64,000 nt of DNA from an uncultured Pseudomonadota bacterium (GTDB lineage Bacteria > Pseudomonadota > Alphaproteobacteria > UBA3830): NCBI GenBank assembly GCA_902771535.1, contig CACXWU010000004.1, forward strand, positions 1 to 64,000, in the 5' to 3' direction. Made by a program: the position numbers and the translations under genes. Position 1 is the stretch's first letter; every line of letters starts with the position of its first letter. Below the pieces are notes generated by a model. It was given only the letters and a program-made list of their open reading frames with translations. It made no database searches and was not told the DNA's origin. Of the stretch, positions 51,985-60,710 are shown piece after piece.

Positions 51985-53493
51985 CTACTCAGCCTTTTTG
52001 CTTGCTTTCTTTTTCGAAGCATCTCCTGCCGATGTCTTCCCTTTCGCAGCCGACTTTTTTGCCGCAGTTTTCGGAGCTTTTTCATCTGCAGAACCAGCCT
52101 TTTTCTCGGAAGACTTCGTTGATTTTTTCGCTGTAGCTTTTTTGGCCGAACCGGATTTCGCGCCCGCAGCGTCATCCTTGAAGAAATCAAACGGTTCTTC
52201 GTCAATTGCGATCAATTCCTCGACCGAACATTTCTTTTCTTTCTTGGAAATTTCTCCCAACAAATAATCGACAACCTTATTCTCGAGAACCGGCCCAATA
52301 ATTGCGCTTGCCGCTTCCGGACGATTGTAATACATATCAAAAATCGATTTTTCCTGTCCCGGATACATCATCGCTATATTTCTGATCGCCTGAACAACTT
52401 CATTTTGGGAAACACGAATCTTTTCTTTTTTCGCGATCTCGGCAATCACAAACCCCAAGCGAACTCTTTTAATCGCAATTTCGCGACATTCTTTCTCGAT
52501 TTCCGGAGTGAATTCTTTTTTCAAACGATTCGCTTCCACTTTGATCTGCTTGACGACTTCCTTTTCCTCCGCATCAATCATGTTGCTCGGAACTTCAAAA
52601 TCATACATCTCTGTGATCTTGTCCAGCAAATCTCTTTTCATGATGTCTTTCGAAATGTACTCGTACCTCGCAACCGCTCTGGATTTCGCCCATGTTTTTG
52701 CTTTTTTCAAATCTTCGTACCCGATAGATTTTGCAAACTCATCATCCATCTTAAATTCTCCGGCCTTGAAAATCTTTTTGATCACGGCCGAGTAGTGAAT
52801 CTTCTTCCCCGCCAAAGCGCGATCTGAAAAATTCTCAGGATAACTTATATCGAACTCTACAATATCGTCGATTTTCGCTCCAACCAAATGCTTCCAGAAA
52901 TCATCGACCAGTGTTTCATCGCCGATAACGATTTCCAAATCTTCTATCTTTTCGTTCTTGTGCTTTTTAATTTTCGAAAGCATGTTGAGATCGATCGTGA
53001 CCTTCTGGCCTTCCGCAACTTTTTTGGCTTTCGTATCTTCCTTCCAATTTTTAGCAGATTTTCGGATGTCTTCCAGAATTTTCTCAACCTCTTTTTCAGG
53101 TACTTCGGCCGTATGCTTTACCAACTCGATTTTCGAAAAATCGTGCAATTCAAAAGAAGGAATCAATTCGAACTTCATCTCGAACTCTATCCCCTTCTTA
53201 TCTTCCTTAACAACATTCGTAACATAATTGAAGGAAATCGATAACTTTTCATCCGATAAAACTTTCTTGGCAGCATTATCTACGGCCGTTTGCTTCGACT
53301 CAGCAACGACACTTTCCCCATACAAACGATTTATGATATCAAGAGGAACTTTTCCCGGACGAAAACCATCCATCTTCACCTTTTTCGCGATTTCCTGAAG
53401 CTTACCCCTTTTGACCTGCTCTACTTCTTCCAAGGTAATTAACACATTATAGCACCGCTTAAGACCATCGCTGGTTCTGCTCAAAACCTTCAT
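51985..53493 (-). CDS. tig: trigger factor with lysine/alanine-rich tail
   Basis: A 502-residue ribosome-bound folding chaperone. The ribosome-binding motif region KVKMDGFRPGKVPLDIINRLYG (GFRPGKVP core) is at about 42-58, followed by the prolyl-isomerase-like domain (about 145-240) and the helical arm domain (about 255-430). The last 60 residues are a low-complexity Lys/Ala/Ser tail (KKATAKKS, KKSAAKGK) resembling histone H1. The frame opens 6 codons earlier; Met 53493 has AAGGGAG. It probably shares a transcript with clpP. Confidence 0.93.
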   Translation of the reverse strand: MKVLSRTSDGLKRCYNVLITLEEVEQVKRGKLQEIAKKVKMDGFRPGKVPLDIINRLYGESVVAESKQTAVDNAAKKVLSDEKLSISFNYVTNVVKEDKKGIEFEMKFELIPSFELHDFSKIELVKHTAEVPEKEVEKILEDIRKSAKNWKEDTKAKKVAEGQKVTIDLNMLSKIKKHKNEKIEDLEIVIGDETLVDDFWKHLVGAKIDDIVEFDISYPENFSDRALAGKKIHYSAVIKKIFKAGEFKMDDEFAKSIGYEDLKKAKTWAKSRAVARYEYISKDIMKRDLLDKITEMYDFEVPSNMIDAEEKEVVKQIKVEANRLKKEFTPEIEKECREIAIKRVRLGFVIAEIAKKEKIRVSQNEVVQAIRNIAMMYPGQEKSIFDMYYNRPEAASAIIGPVLENKVVDYLLGEISKKEKKCSVEELIAIDEEPFDFFKDDAAGAKSGSAKKATAKKSTKSSEKKAGSADEKAPKTAAKKSAAKGKTSAGDASKKKASKKAE

Positions 53494-53515
53494 AAAAAAC
53501 TCCCTTATCAACTCC

Positions 53516-53600
53516 TGGTGCGAGCGAAGGGACTCGAACCCCCACGGCGTAAACCACCAGAACCTAAATCTGGCGTGTCTACCAGTTCCACCACGCTCGC
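53516..53600 (-). tRNA. tRNA-Leu (anticodon TAG)
   Basis: Acceptor GCGAGCG pairs with CGCTCGC, discriminator A, encoded CCA. The anticodon stem CCAGA/TCTGG holds loop TTTAGGT, anticodon TAG. The long variable arm (GTGGTTTACGCC) is class II, as expected for leucine. It lies between arnA' and tig. Confidence 0.95.
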
Positions 53601-53648
53601 AGTATCACATTTTGTATGTATACCATTTATTTTATCAACAAAAAACTA

Positions 53649-54662
53649 TTATTTGAAATAAAAGTCCATTGTCTTGGTTAACAAATCATCCATATTTACA
53701 ACGGGTTTCCAGCCCAAAATCGACTCCGCTCTTTTGATGGACGGAACGCGTCTGTTTACGTCTTGATACGATTTTCCGTAATAGTCCGACGAGCTTGTCA
53801 CGACAATTTCAACTTTACTCGCGTTCTCTTTCAGCTTTTCATATCCAGATGCCAACCCTTTGATCTTATAGGCCAAATCTTTGATGCTCAACTCGTTGTA
53901 AGGATTCCCGATGTTGAAAATTTGTTTGTCCGCACAATTGTTTTTGTTCTCGACGATTTTAATCAGCGCATCGATTCCATCCGAGATATAAGTGAAGCAT
54001 CGAACCTGACTGCCGCCGTCCACCAAATTCAGATTTTTTCCGTGCAAAATGTTGCTTAAAAATTGAGTCACGACACGCGAACTTCCGTTGTTCGGATTGG
54101 TGATGTCATCCAGTCGCGGCCCGATCCAATTGAAAGGACGGAACAAAGTGTAATGCAAATCGTATTTGTTTCCAGCGGCGTAAATCACGCGGTCCATCAT
54201 CTGCTTCGAACAGGAATAAATCCATCTTTGCTTGCAGATCGGTCCGGTTACGCAGCTTGAATTTTCTTCATCGAATTCTTCATCGTCGCACATTCCGTAA
54301 ACCTCTGAAGTCGATGGAAAAATCACGCGCTTTTTGTACTTAATCGCCAACCGAACGATGCGCAAATTCGCCTCAAAATCCAATTCAAAAATTCTCAACG
54401 GATCCTGCACATAAACCAACGGACTCGCGATCGCCGCCAACGGGAAAACCACGTCGCAATTTTTCACGAAATCTTCCATCAGATCGAAATCTTTCAAAAT
54501 ATCCGATTGAACAAAATTGAAACGGTCATGTCCTATCAAATGGCTGATCTTCGCAGACGAAATATCCATCGCGGTAATATTCCAATCGCTGTGACGATCC
54601 AAAATTGCCTCGCACAAATGACTCCCGATAAAACCACCGGCTCCGACTATTAAAATATTCAC
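53649..54662 (-). CDS. arnA: UDP-glucuronate decarboxylase (ArnA C-terminal type)
   Basis: A 337-residue short-chain dehydrogenase equal to the C-terminal half of ArnA, which oxidises and decarboxylates UDP-glucuronate to UDP-4-keto-pentose. NAD motif VGAGGFIG (6-13), PLAAIASPLVYVQDPLRIFELDFE (core FELDFE), PSTSEVYGM (about 115) and WIYSCSKQ (about 147, Tyr and Lys catalytic) closely follow ArnA. The N-terminal formyltransferase half of ArnA is absent; the gene starts with GTG after AGGAG. Last gene of the arn unit. Confidence 0.88.
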   Translation of the reverse strand: MNILIVGAGGFIGSHLCEAILDRHSDWNITAMDISSAKISHLIGHDRFNFVQSDILKDFDLMEDFVKNCDVVFPLAAIASPLVYVQDPLRIFELDFEANLRIVRLAIKYKKRVIFPSTSEVYGMCDDEEFDEENSSCVTGPICKQRWIYSCSKQMMDRVIYAAGNKYDLHYTLFRPFNWIGPRLDDITNPNNGSSRVVTQFLSNILHGKNLNLVDGGSQVRCFTYISDGIDALIKIVENKNNCADKQIFNIGNPYNELSIKDLAYKIKGLASGYEKLKENASKVEIVVTSSSDYYGKSYQDVNRRVPSIKRAESILGWKPVVNMDDLLTKTMDFYFK

Positions 54663-54689
54663 TCTTTTATCTCCTAACTTTTAAAAAAA

Positions 54690-55730
54690 TTACTTCGATT
54701 TTGTTTTTGAACTTTTCTTTTCCGACTTTTCTAAAATTTCTCTGATTACAAATCGCGGATGATCGCAAACCGCAAAGTAAGCGCGACCGAGATATTCACC
54801 CAATAATCCGATTCCCAAAATGATCACACTCAGCAGCAAAAACACAAATGCAAAATGCAGCCCGAATCCGTGATGATGTCCGACGACTTTTTTAAAAACC
54901 TCAACGAAAAAGTAGATCAAACTCGCGAAGGAAATCGTCATTCCCACCATCGTAAATGCCTGCAGCGGCGCGAGCGAAAATCCCGTCATTAAATCAAAAG
55001 TAATACGAATCAACTTGTACAAATTGTACTTCGAATCACCCGCTTTTCTCTCCTGATGTGTGACCGGAAAATCTACGGGATTTCCCGCAAATTTTTGCGC
55101 CAACGCCGTGATGAAAGTCGACGTCTCGCGCGTCTTCACGACTTCATCAATGATGTATCTTTTGTAGGCGCGCAGCATACATCCGTGATCGCGCATATGA
55201 ATTCCCGTTGTTTTCGCGCGGAACCAATTTACGGTTTTCGAAGCGTAGGTTCTAAACCAATTATCGTGGCGCTTTTTTCGATATCCGCCGACCAAATCAT
55301 AACCCTCTTTCATTTTTTCGAGCAGATCGGGAATCTCTTCCGGAAGATTTTGCAAATCGGCATCAAGAGTCACAACAACCTCTCCGCGTACATGTTCAAA
55401 TCCCGCCAAAATCGCGACATACTGACCGTAATTTCCGTTGAACGAAATCACACGAACGACATCCGAACGTTTTTTAAAAAGATCGCGCAGCATTTGCGGA
55501 GTTTTGTCCGAACTTCCGTCGTCAACAAAGATCAATTCGTAACTATGCCCGTAATCGTCCATGGTCCCCAAAACGCGAGTCGACAACGCCTCCATATTTT
55601 CCTGCTCATTGAAAACGGGAATTACAATCGAGATTTCCACCCCGTCCTTTTTTTTGGTCAGCACTTTTTTCGCTGCTGATTTTTTTTCGGTCGCAACTTT
55701 TTTAGTCTTCGTTTTTTCCTTCTTTTCCAT
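54690..55730 (-). CDS. arnC: undecaprenyl-phosphate aminoarabinose (formamido) transferase ArnC
   Basis: A 346-residue GT2 enzyme with two C-terminal membrane segments. A lysine-rich N-terminal extension (about 1-30, KTKKVATEKKSAAKK) is unusual. The catalytic domain has SIVIPVFNEQENM (about 34), LIFVDDGSSDKT, TLDADLQNLPEEI, and THQERKAGDSKYNLYKL, typical of ArnC/DPM-like transferases. The membrane part ends GMG-like GIGLLGEYLGRAY. In E. coli the substrate is formylated; no formylating enzyme is seen here. Confidence 0.84.
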   Translation of the reverse strand: MEKKEKTKTKKVATEKKSAAKKVLTKKKDGVEISIVIPVFNEQENMEALSTRVLGTMDDYGHSYELIFVDDGSSDKTPQMLRDLFKKRSDVVRVISFNGNYGQYVAILAGFEHVRGEVVVTLDADLQNLPEEIPDLLEKMKEGYDLVGGYRKKRHDNWFRTYASKTVNWFRAKTTGIHMRDHGCMLRAYKRYIIDEVVKTRETSTFITALAQKFAGNPVDFPVTHQERKAGDSKYNLYKLIRITFDLMTGFSLAPLQAFTMVGMTISFASLIYFFVEVFKKVVGHHHGFGLHFAFVFLLLSVIILGIGLLGEYLGRAYFAVCDHPRFVIREILEKSEKKSSKTKSK

Positions 55731-55738
55731 CGAACCCC

Positions 55739-56890
55739 CTACTCAAAAAATTTCTTCACCACATCAATTATGTAATCTTGATCGGATTCTTGCAATGCAT
55801 AATACAACGGCAGACAAACTATGCGCTCGCCGACAAATTCCGCTTCCGGAAAATCTCCTTTTTTGAAACCGAATTCATTTTGATAATAGCTGAACAAATG
55901 CAACGGCGTGTAGTAAGGAGTCGTGCCGATAGAATTTTCCTTCAGGAATGACATGAAGTCGTCACGCTTTTCGGCATCGGCCAGGCAGATCGGGAACAGA
56001 TGCCCGGAATGAGTGAAATCATACGAAGGAATTCCCTGCATCGCAAACTTGTCGCCCATGTCCGCAAAAGCCTCACGATATCTGTTCGCCAGGCATCTGC
56101 GACGCTCGTTCATCATTTCAACTTCGCTCAACTGATGCAATCCGATCGCCGCCTGAATGTCCGACATATTGCTTTTGAATCCCGGAAAAACTACATCGTA
56201 ATAAGTGCTCCCGTTTTTCGAAAATCTGTCCCAGATCGAACGATCAATTCCGTGAAATCTTTGCAAACCCAAAGTCTTCACTTCGCTTTCTGAATCCAAA
56301 ACGACGCATCCGCCTTCGCCTGAAGTCATATTTTTGATCGGATGAAAACTGAACACCTGAATATCCCCGAAAGTTCCGATTCTACACCCTTTGTAGGAAG
56401 TCCCGACGGCATGTGCGGAATCCTCGATCACTCGCAAATTTCTTCTCTTCGCGATTTCGTAAAGCGGATCCAAATCGACCGGCAAACCCGCATAATGTAC
56501 CGGCATAATCGCCTTGGTTTTTTCGGTGCATGCCTCCTCGATTTTTTTCACATCTATGTTGAAAGTATCCCTTTCGATGTCAACAAAAACGGGACGCGCG
56601 CCCAACATCGCAATCACATTTGCCGTCGCAACGAAGGTCAACGGAGTCGTGATAACTTCATCGCCCGGTTTGATTCCGATCGCAACCAACGACGCATGAA
56701 GTCCGGCAGTTGCCGAAGTAAAACAAGCCGCTTTTCTGTCACCAAAATATTTACTCAACTCGGCCTCGAATTTTTGAGTCAGTGGCCCCGTCGCCAACCA
56801 TCCGGAATCCAAAACCCTCACAACTTCATCGATTGTCTCTTTACTAATTGTAGGTCTAGAAAGAGGAAGAAACTTTTCAACTTTTTGCAA
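55739..56890 (-). CDS. arnB: UDP-4-amino-4-deoxy-L-arabinose aminotransferase
   Basis: A 383-residue PLP enzyme of the DegT/DnrJ/EryC1 family that transaminates the 4-keto sugar. FLPLSRPTISKE (7-18) and SGWLATGP (29-36), PVHYAGLPVDLDPLYEIA, IEDSAHAVGTSYKG (155-168) and FSFHPIKNMTSGEGG (180-194) with PLP Lys186 match ArnB. Start TTG, with AGGAG 9 bases upstream, within the end of the previous gene. Confidence 0.9.
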   Translation of the reverse strand: MQKVEKFLPLSRPTISKETIDEVVRVLDSGWLATGPLTQKFEAELSKYFGDRKAACFTSATAGLHASLVAIGIKPGDEVITTPLTFVATANVIAMLGARPVFVDIERDTFNIDVKKIEEACTEKTKAIMPVHYAGLPVDLDPLYEIAKRRNLRVIEDSAHAVGTSYKGCRIGTFGDIQVFSFHPIKNMTSGEGGCVVLDSESEVKTLGLQRFHGIDRSIWDRFSKNGSTYYDVVFPGFKSNMSDIQAAIGLHQLSEVEMMNERRRCLANRYREAFADMGDKFAMQGIPSYDFTHSGHLFPICLADAEKRDDFMSFLKENSIGTTPYYTPLHLFSYYQNEFGFKKGDFPEAEFVGERIVCLPLYYALQESDQDYIIDVVKKFFE

Positions 56891-57230
56891 CGAAAATTAC
56901 TCCTATGAAAACCAAAAAAATTCCGAAAATTCTGTAGATATTTACATCTTCTCCGAAAAAAAACCATCCGCCAACCGCCGCCAAAACAAACGACAAACTT
57001 CCGAACGGATACAAAAAACTCAGCTCAAATTGATTCAGCAAATAAATCCACAACAAAAATGAAAGGACAAAAATTATGCCCCCGATCCAGATATTCACAT
57101 TACACAGCATCGCCAAAAATATTCCCCAAAGCGATTGAGAAAAATCCAAGGCTTTCGCGCCGTTTTTCAAAAACAATTGTGCGGCGGTGTTAATGCAAAC
57201 TTGGAATAAAATCAAAAAATAATTCATCAT
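56877..57230 (-). CDS. small EamA/SMR-type flippase subunit (ArnE-like)
   Basis: A 117-residue protein with four hydrophobic segments, like ArnE/ArnF, which together flip undecaprenyl-phosphate-Ara4N. The first segment has NTAAQLFLKNGA and the third LNQFELSFLYPFGSLSF, which are typical of this group. Only one subunit is present; it may work as a homodimer. It overlaps arnT by 4 bases. Confidence 0.75.
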   Translation of the reverse strand: MMNYFLILFQVCINTAAQLFLKNGAKALDFSQSLWGIFLAMLCNVNIWIGGIIFVLSFLLWIYLLNQFELSFLYPFGSLSFVLAAVGGWFFFGEDVNIYRIFGIFLVFIGVIFVAKS

Positions 57231-58891
57231 TTGTTAGATATCACTATAAAATTTTCATCAAAAATATGCACGTTATGAACCTGCGTTTTTTTCGCAAAAA
57301 CTTTTCGATAATCCTCACGTGATAATACCAAAAAAATCCGCTGTTTTGTAGTGTCCCACAATTCCCAAAATTTTTCTTTGGAAATCACCTTGCTTTTTTC
57401 CGGTTCGGCATTCGCTCCGAATTCCAAATCTCTGATGGAATCGACCACACCGGTTGTATCATTCAAATAAACGGGAAAATCTTGAAAATAATGGTAATAG
57501 AGAAACACTAAATCGTCTTTCGTTTTATTCGCTCGAACATATTTCGCAACTTTTTTCGTAGAAGGCTTTTTCTCTTCCTGATAATAAGCTGCGAGCTTGT
57601 TAATCGTCCATAACATGTTTCCCGATAAAAATATGCAAATCACCACAGCCATTTTTTTCGGAATTTTCGAAAAAATCGCAAACAGAAAAACTATCCCGAT
57701 CGCAACTAAACTTATGATAACCACGTTCAATAAAATCCGCGCGTCGGCATTTTGCAACACATCGCTTACTTCGTCTCGTGAAACATAATAGGCGACCCCC
57801 GCTGCAAAAAATAAAACGATATTTATGACCGCCCCTGCTCGAAACTCCGTCTTATTGCATTCATCGATAAACACTGCTGTTAACAAAGCGAGCGGAGGAA
57901 CAATCGGCAAAATATACGGAATCAGTTTCGAATGAGAAAAAGAAAAAAATCCGAAAATACCAAAAATCCAACACGCTAAAAATATATTTTCGGAATTTTT
58001 CTCAAAAGATCTTTTCACTAAATTTTTCAAGGACGCGATCGAAAATCCCGTCCACGGAATCATTCCGGCAAAAATTATCGGAATGAAAAACCATGCCGGC
58101 TGATATCGATAATGCATTCTCGTCGTGTATCGCAAAAAATGCTCCACAACAAAATAGTGATACAAAAAATCATGATTTCTTTGCGCCGCTAAAACATGCC
58201 ACGGTAAAAATATCGCCAAAAAAACCAAGATCCCAGGAACATACAAAATCTCTTTCAATTTTCTCCAATTATTCGTGAATAACATCCACAAAAAAACGAC
58301 AAATCCGGGAAGAATTGCACCGATCAATCCTTTGGTCAGACACGCCAAAGCCGCCAAAGCATACATCGCAATGATCAAATATTTTTTCGGAATTTTCGAT
58401 CGATTTTCTTTAACAAAAGCCAGAAAAAATGCCCACAAACTTCCGCACAGCAAAACGGAGAGAACCAAATCCAAAATTATCAAATGGCTCAGTCCATAAT
58501 ACAAAACGCTCGTCGCGAGAATTCCCGCCGCCATAACTCCGACGTTGCGTGAATAACATTTTGCTCCGACATAAAAAACTGAGAGACATCCGAGAATCGC
58601 AAACAAAACAATCCAAAATCGCATAGAAGTTTCATTGATTCCTGCCACCTTAATTGACGCTGCTTGTATCCAATAAAACAGCGGAGGTTTTTCGAAATAT
58701 TTCATTCCGTCCAAACGCGGCGTAACATAATCTCCCGTCACAACCATCTCGCGCGGAATTTCCACGTAACGACCTTCATCCGGCGACGCGAAAGGACGAT
58801 TTCCCATTTCAAAAGAAAAAAATATCCCCAGAATTATGATTAAGAAAGACAGACCCTTAAAGCCTTTTGGCCAAACTTCGTTTTGCATCAT
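57227..58891 (-). CDS. arnT: lipid A aminoarabinose transferase ArnT
   Basis: A 554-residue GT83 inner-membrane enzyme with about 12 hydrophobic segments that transfers Ara4N from the undecaprenyl carrier to lipid A phosphates. First periplasmic loop FASPDEGRYVEIPREMV (about 33-49) has the conserved acidic pair D-E; EKPPLFYWIQ follows. The periplasmic domain lies after about residue 440. ATG start with a weak ribosome-binding site; TATAAT on the minus strand at 58909-58914 may give a promoter. First gene of the arn unit, 66 bases after tRNA-Gly. Confidence 0.88.
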   Translation of the reverse strand: MMQNEVWPKGFKGLSFLIIILGIFFSFEMGNRPFASPDEGRYVEIPREMVVTGDYVTPRLDGMKYFEKPPLFYWIQAASIKVAGINETSMRFWIVLFAILGCLSVFYVGAKCYSRNVGVMAAGILATSVLYYGLSHLIILDLVLSVLLCGSLWAFFLAFVKENRSKIPKKYLIIAMYALAALACLTKGLIGAILPGFVVFLWMLFTNNWRKLKEILYVPGILVFLAIFLPWHVLAAQRNHDFLYHYFVVEHFLRYTTRMHYRYQPAWFFIPIIFAGMIPWTGFSIASLKNLVKRSFEKNSENIFLACWIFGIFGFFSFSHSKLIPYILPIVPPLALLTAVFIDECNKTEFRAGAVINIVLFFAAGVAYYVSRDEVSDVLQNADARILLNVVIISLVAIGIVFLFAIFSKIPKKMAVVICIFLSGNMLWTINKLAAYYQEEKKPSTKKVAKYVRANKTKDDLVFLYYHYFQDFPVYLNDTTGVVDSIRDLEFGANAEPEKSKVISKEKFWELWDTTKQRIFLVLSREDYRKVFAKKTQVHNVHIFDENFIVISNK

Positions 58892-58957
58892 AGAATTACA
58901 TCCAAAAAATTATAAGTTCATTTCGCTCCATTATCTGCAAAACTTCGACAGTTCTCC

Positions 58958-59031
58958 TGGAGCGGGTGAAGGGAATCGAACCCTCGTCACAAGCTTGGGA
59001 AGCTTATGCTCTACCATTGAGCTACACCCGC
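58958..59031 (-). tRNA. tRNA-Gly (anticodon CCC)
   Basis: Acceptor GCGGGTG pairs with CACCCGC, discriminator T, encoded CCA. Anticodon stem TAAGC/GCTTG with loop TTCCCAA gives anticodon CCC. An extended -10 element lies just upstream. Confidence 0.95.
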
Positions 59032-59046
59032 AACGGTTGGGAGTTT

Positions 59047-59055
59047 ATTATAACA
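59047..59055 (-). promoter_or_regulatory. extended -10 promoter of tRNA-Gly (and perhaps arn)
   Basis: Minus strand TGTTATAAT with TATAAT at 59047-59052, 16 bases before the tRNA. Confidence 0.5.
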
Positions 59056-59210
59056 AAAATTTCTTTTCAAGTAATTTGTTTTTCGTCTGCCATTTAAGAG
59101 TATAAAAAAATTTTCAATAATATTGTTAATATTTTATTAAAATTTATTATTTATTGTTGTAAAATATGAATTTTTATACTAATAAATAAAGGTAAGCGTG
59201 GAGAAAAATA

Positions 59211-60671
59211 ATGAAAAAATTGTTAGTAATATCACTTGTATTTGGTTTTCAAAATATCCAAGGAACAAAACCATTTGAGACAAACGAACTATTATCGGAT
59301 CAAATAAAGGCCTCCACCTCTACTTGCGTCATTAAACCTTCCGAACAGGAAGATTTTTCGAATTTAAACGATGCGACAAAAAAGCCCTCTTTTCATGAAG
59401 CTTTTTCATTTTACACAGATATAAATGCAGCACTGAAGCCTGATCCCATATCGAATTTATCCTCGAATAAAAAGTCATCTAAATCGAAAGATAGATATTT
59501 CAGCTTCAACAAAAACCTTATGCCGGATGAAAATCTCCAAATCTCCGCAAATTCAGACCACGGAAACTACGACAGAACTAACTCATCTTCGACGAAAAAC
59601 ACTGCCTTCAATTTTTCTGAAGAAACATTGAAATTTTACAATAACACCCCCCAAACTGCCTTCCATGATATTGAAATAAATAAGACAGGGTGGACCAAAA
59701 AACCTAAAGATTTCTGTGTGACGATTTTATTGGGCAGACATGTAGCAGACAAGGCTAACAAGAACAAAACAGCCCATACAAGTTCCGGAAACAGCGAGAT
59801 AACCCTCGAAACAGTTGGTGCCGACAAAGCACATTTTTTGATGAACTTGGGAAGCATTCTTAAATTTGACGCTATTGCCGCAGGAACCGCAACTCGGCAT
59901 AAAACAACAGCTCGCTTGGTATCATCATCTTCCTCTGAAACCCAAGAATATGAACTAAACAGTAAATTCAACGAACAAAAACTAGGATTTCTCGGAGGAA
60001 ACAAGGAGGATTACATTTTGGGTCACCCTGAGTTTATCCACATGTTTAACGATCTGAATTATAAAATGAAAAAAGATGAAATGGAGGAAGATAAAAATAG
60101 TGAATCTGGAAGCGAAGTAATTTCGAGATTTACCGACGGAATAGACGAACTGATTGGTTCGGTTTACGAATCCCGACAATCATATATTGCAACTCACGCC
60201 CGAGATTTCCCTTCCCTAAAATCAAGGCATGATTTTGTTTCAAAAAATATGTTGCTATATATTTGCACCAGCAGATGTACCTTAAATTGGATGATCAAGC
60301 ATTGCACCGGGAATATGCAATTACCTCTGCAAATGAAAATTCCAAACTGCAATTTGTTTTGCGTAAATTACTTTCCTAACTCAGGGAAGTTCGATGTTTT
60401 ATTGGACGAAAACGACATGCCTTTATGCATTTCCCCAATGCATTTTTCTGAGTTTGCGCTGAATAATCCGGTATTCAGTCCTTTCACGCAAATGTTCAGA
60501 CAAAAGGTTTCCCAGATCATCAAAAAACAGGATAAAAAATCAGATAAGAAATTCCCGGGGCAATCTAGTATTTCGAAATTCTTCCGTGTCGTACGTTCGA
60601 AAGCAGCGTCTCGAAAATTTTTCCACTATCCACACCTTTTGAAAAAGATACGACAAGAAGAAAAAGTATAA
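59211..60671 (+). CDS. secreted histidine-phosphatase-superfamily-like protein
   Basis: A 486-residue protein with signal peptide MKKLLVISLVFGFQNIQG. Residues about 20-165 are polar, serine-rich and low complexity. From about 167 the order of branch-1 histidine phosphatase motifs is seen: R176-H177 (LLGRHV, where R-H-G is usual), the T-x-x-G-A-D-K-A helix start at about 201-207, R229 with TTAR (TATRHKTTARL), E255 (FNEQKLGFLGG) and H329 (YIATHA). All five catalytic positions have suitable residues, so it may be active on a phosphorylated substrate outside the cytoplasm. The C-terminus is basic. Similarity is read by motif order only. Confidence 0.62.
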   Translation: MKKLLVISLVFGFQNIQGTKPFETNELLSDQIKASTSTCVIKPSEQEDFSNLNDATKKPSFHEAFSFYTDINAALKPDPISNLSSNKKSSKSKDRYFSFNKNLMPDENLQISANSDHGNYDRTNSSSTKNTAFNFSEETLKFYNNTPQTAFHDIEINKTGWTKKPKDFCVTILLGRHVADKANKNKTAHTSSGNSEITLETVGADKAHFLMNLGSILKFDAIAAGTATRHKTTARLVSSSSSETQEYELNSKFNEQKLGFLGGNKEDYILGHPEFIHMFNDLNYKMKKDEMEEDKNSESGSEVISRFTDGIDELIGSVYESRQSYIATHARDFPSLKSRHDFVSKNMLLYICTSRCTLNWMIKHCTGNMQLPLQMKIPNCNLFCVNYFPNSGKFDVLLDENDMPLCISPMHFSEFALNNPVFSPFTQMFRQKVSQIIKKQDKKSDKKFPGQSSISKFFRVVRSKAASRKFFHYPHLLKKIRQEEKV

Positions 60672-60680
60672 AAGAGATCA

Positions 60681-60710
60681 ATGCCTCAATAATTTTGAGG
60701 CATTATTTTA
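60681..60710 (+). terminator. rho-independent terminator of the histidine-phosphatase-like gene
   Basis: TGCCTCAA (60682-60689) pairs with TTGAGGCA (60695-60702), then TTATTTT. Confidence 0.75.

Noticed and set aside
53516-59031. tRNA-flanked genomic island with attachment sites
   Set aside because: Similarity between the two tRNA 3' ends is just the shared T-arm; no integrase and no extra duplicated tRNA end was seen, so only the position is reported.
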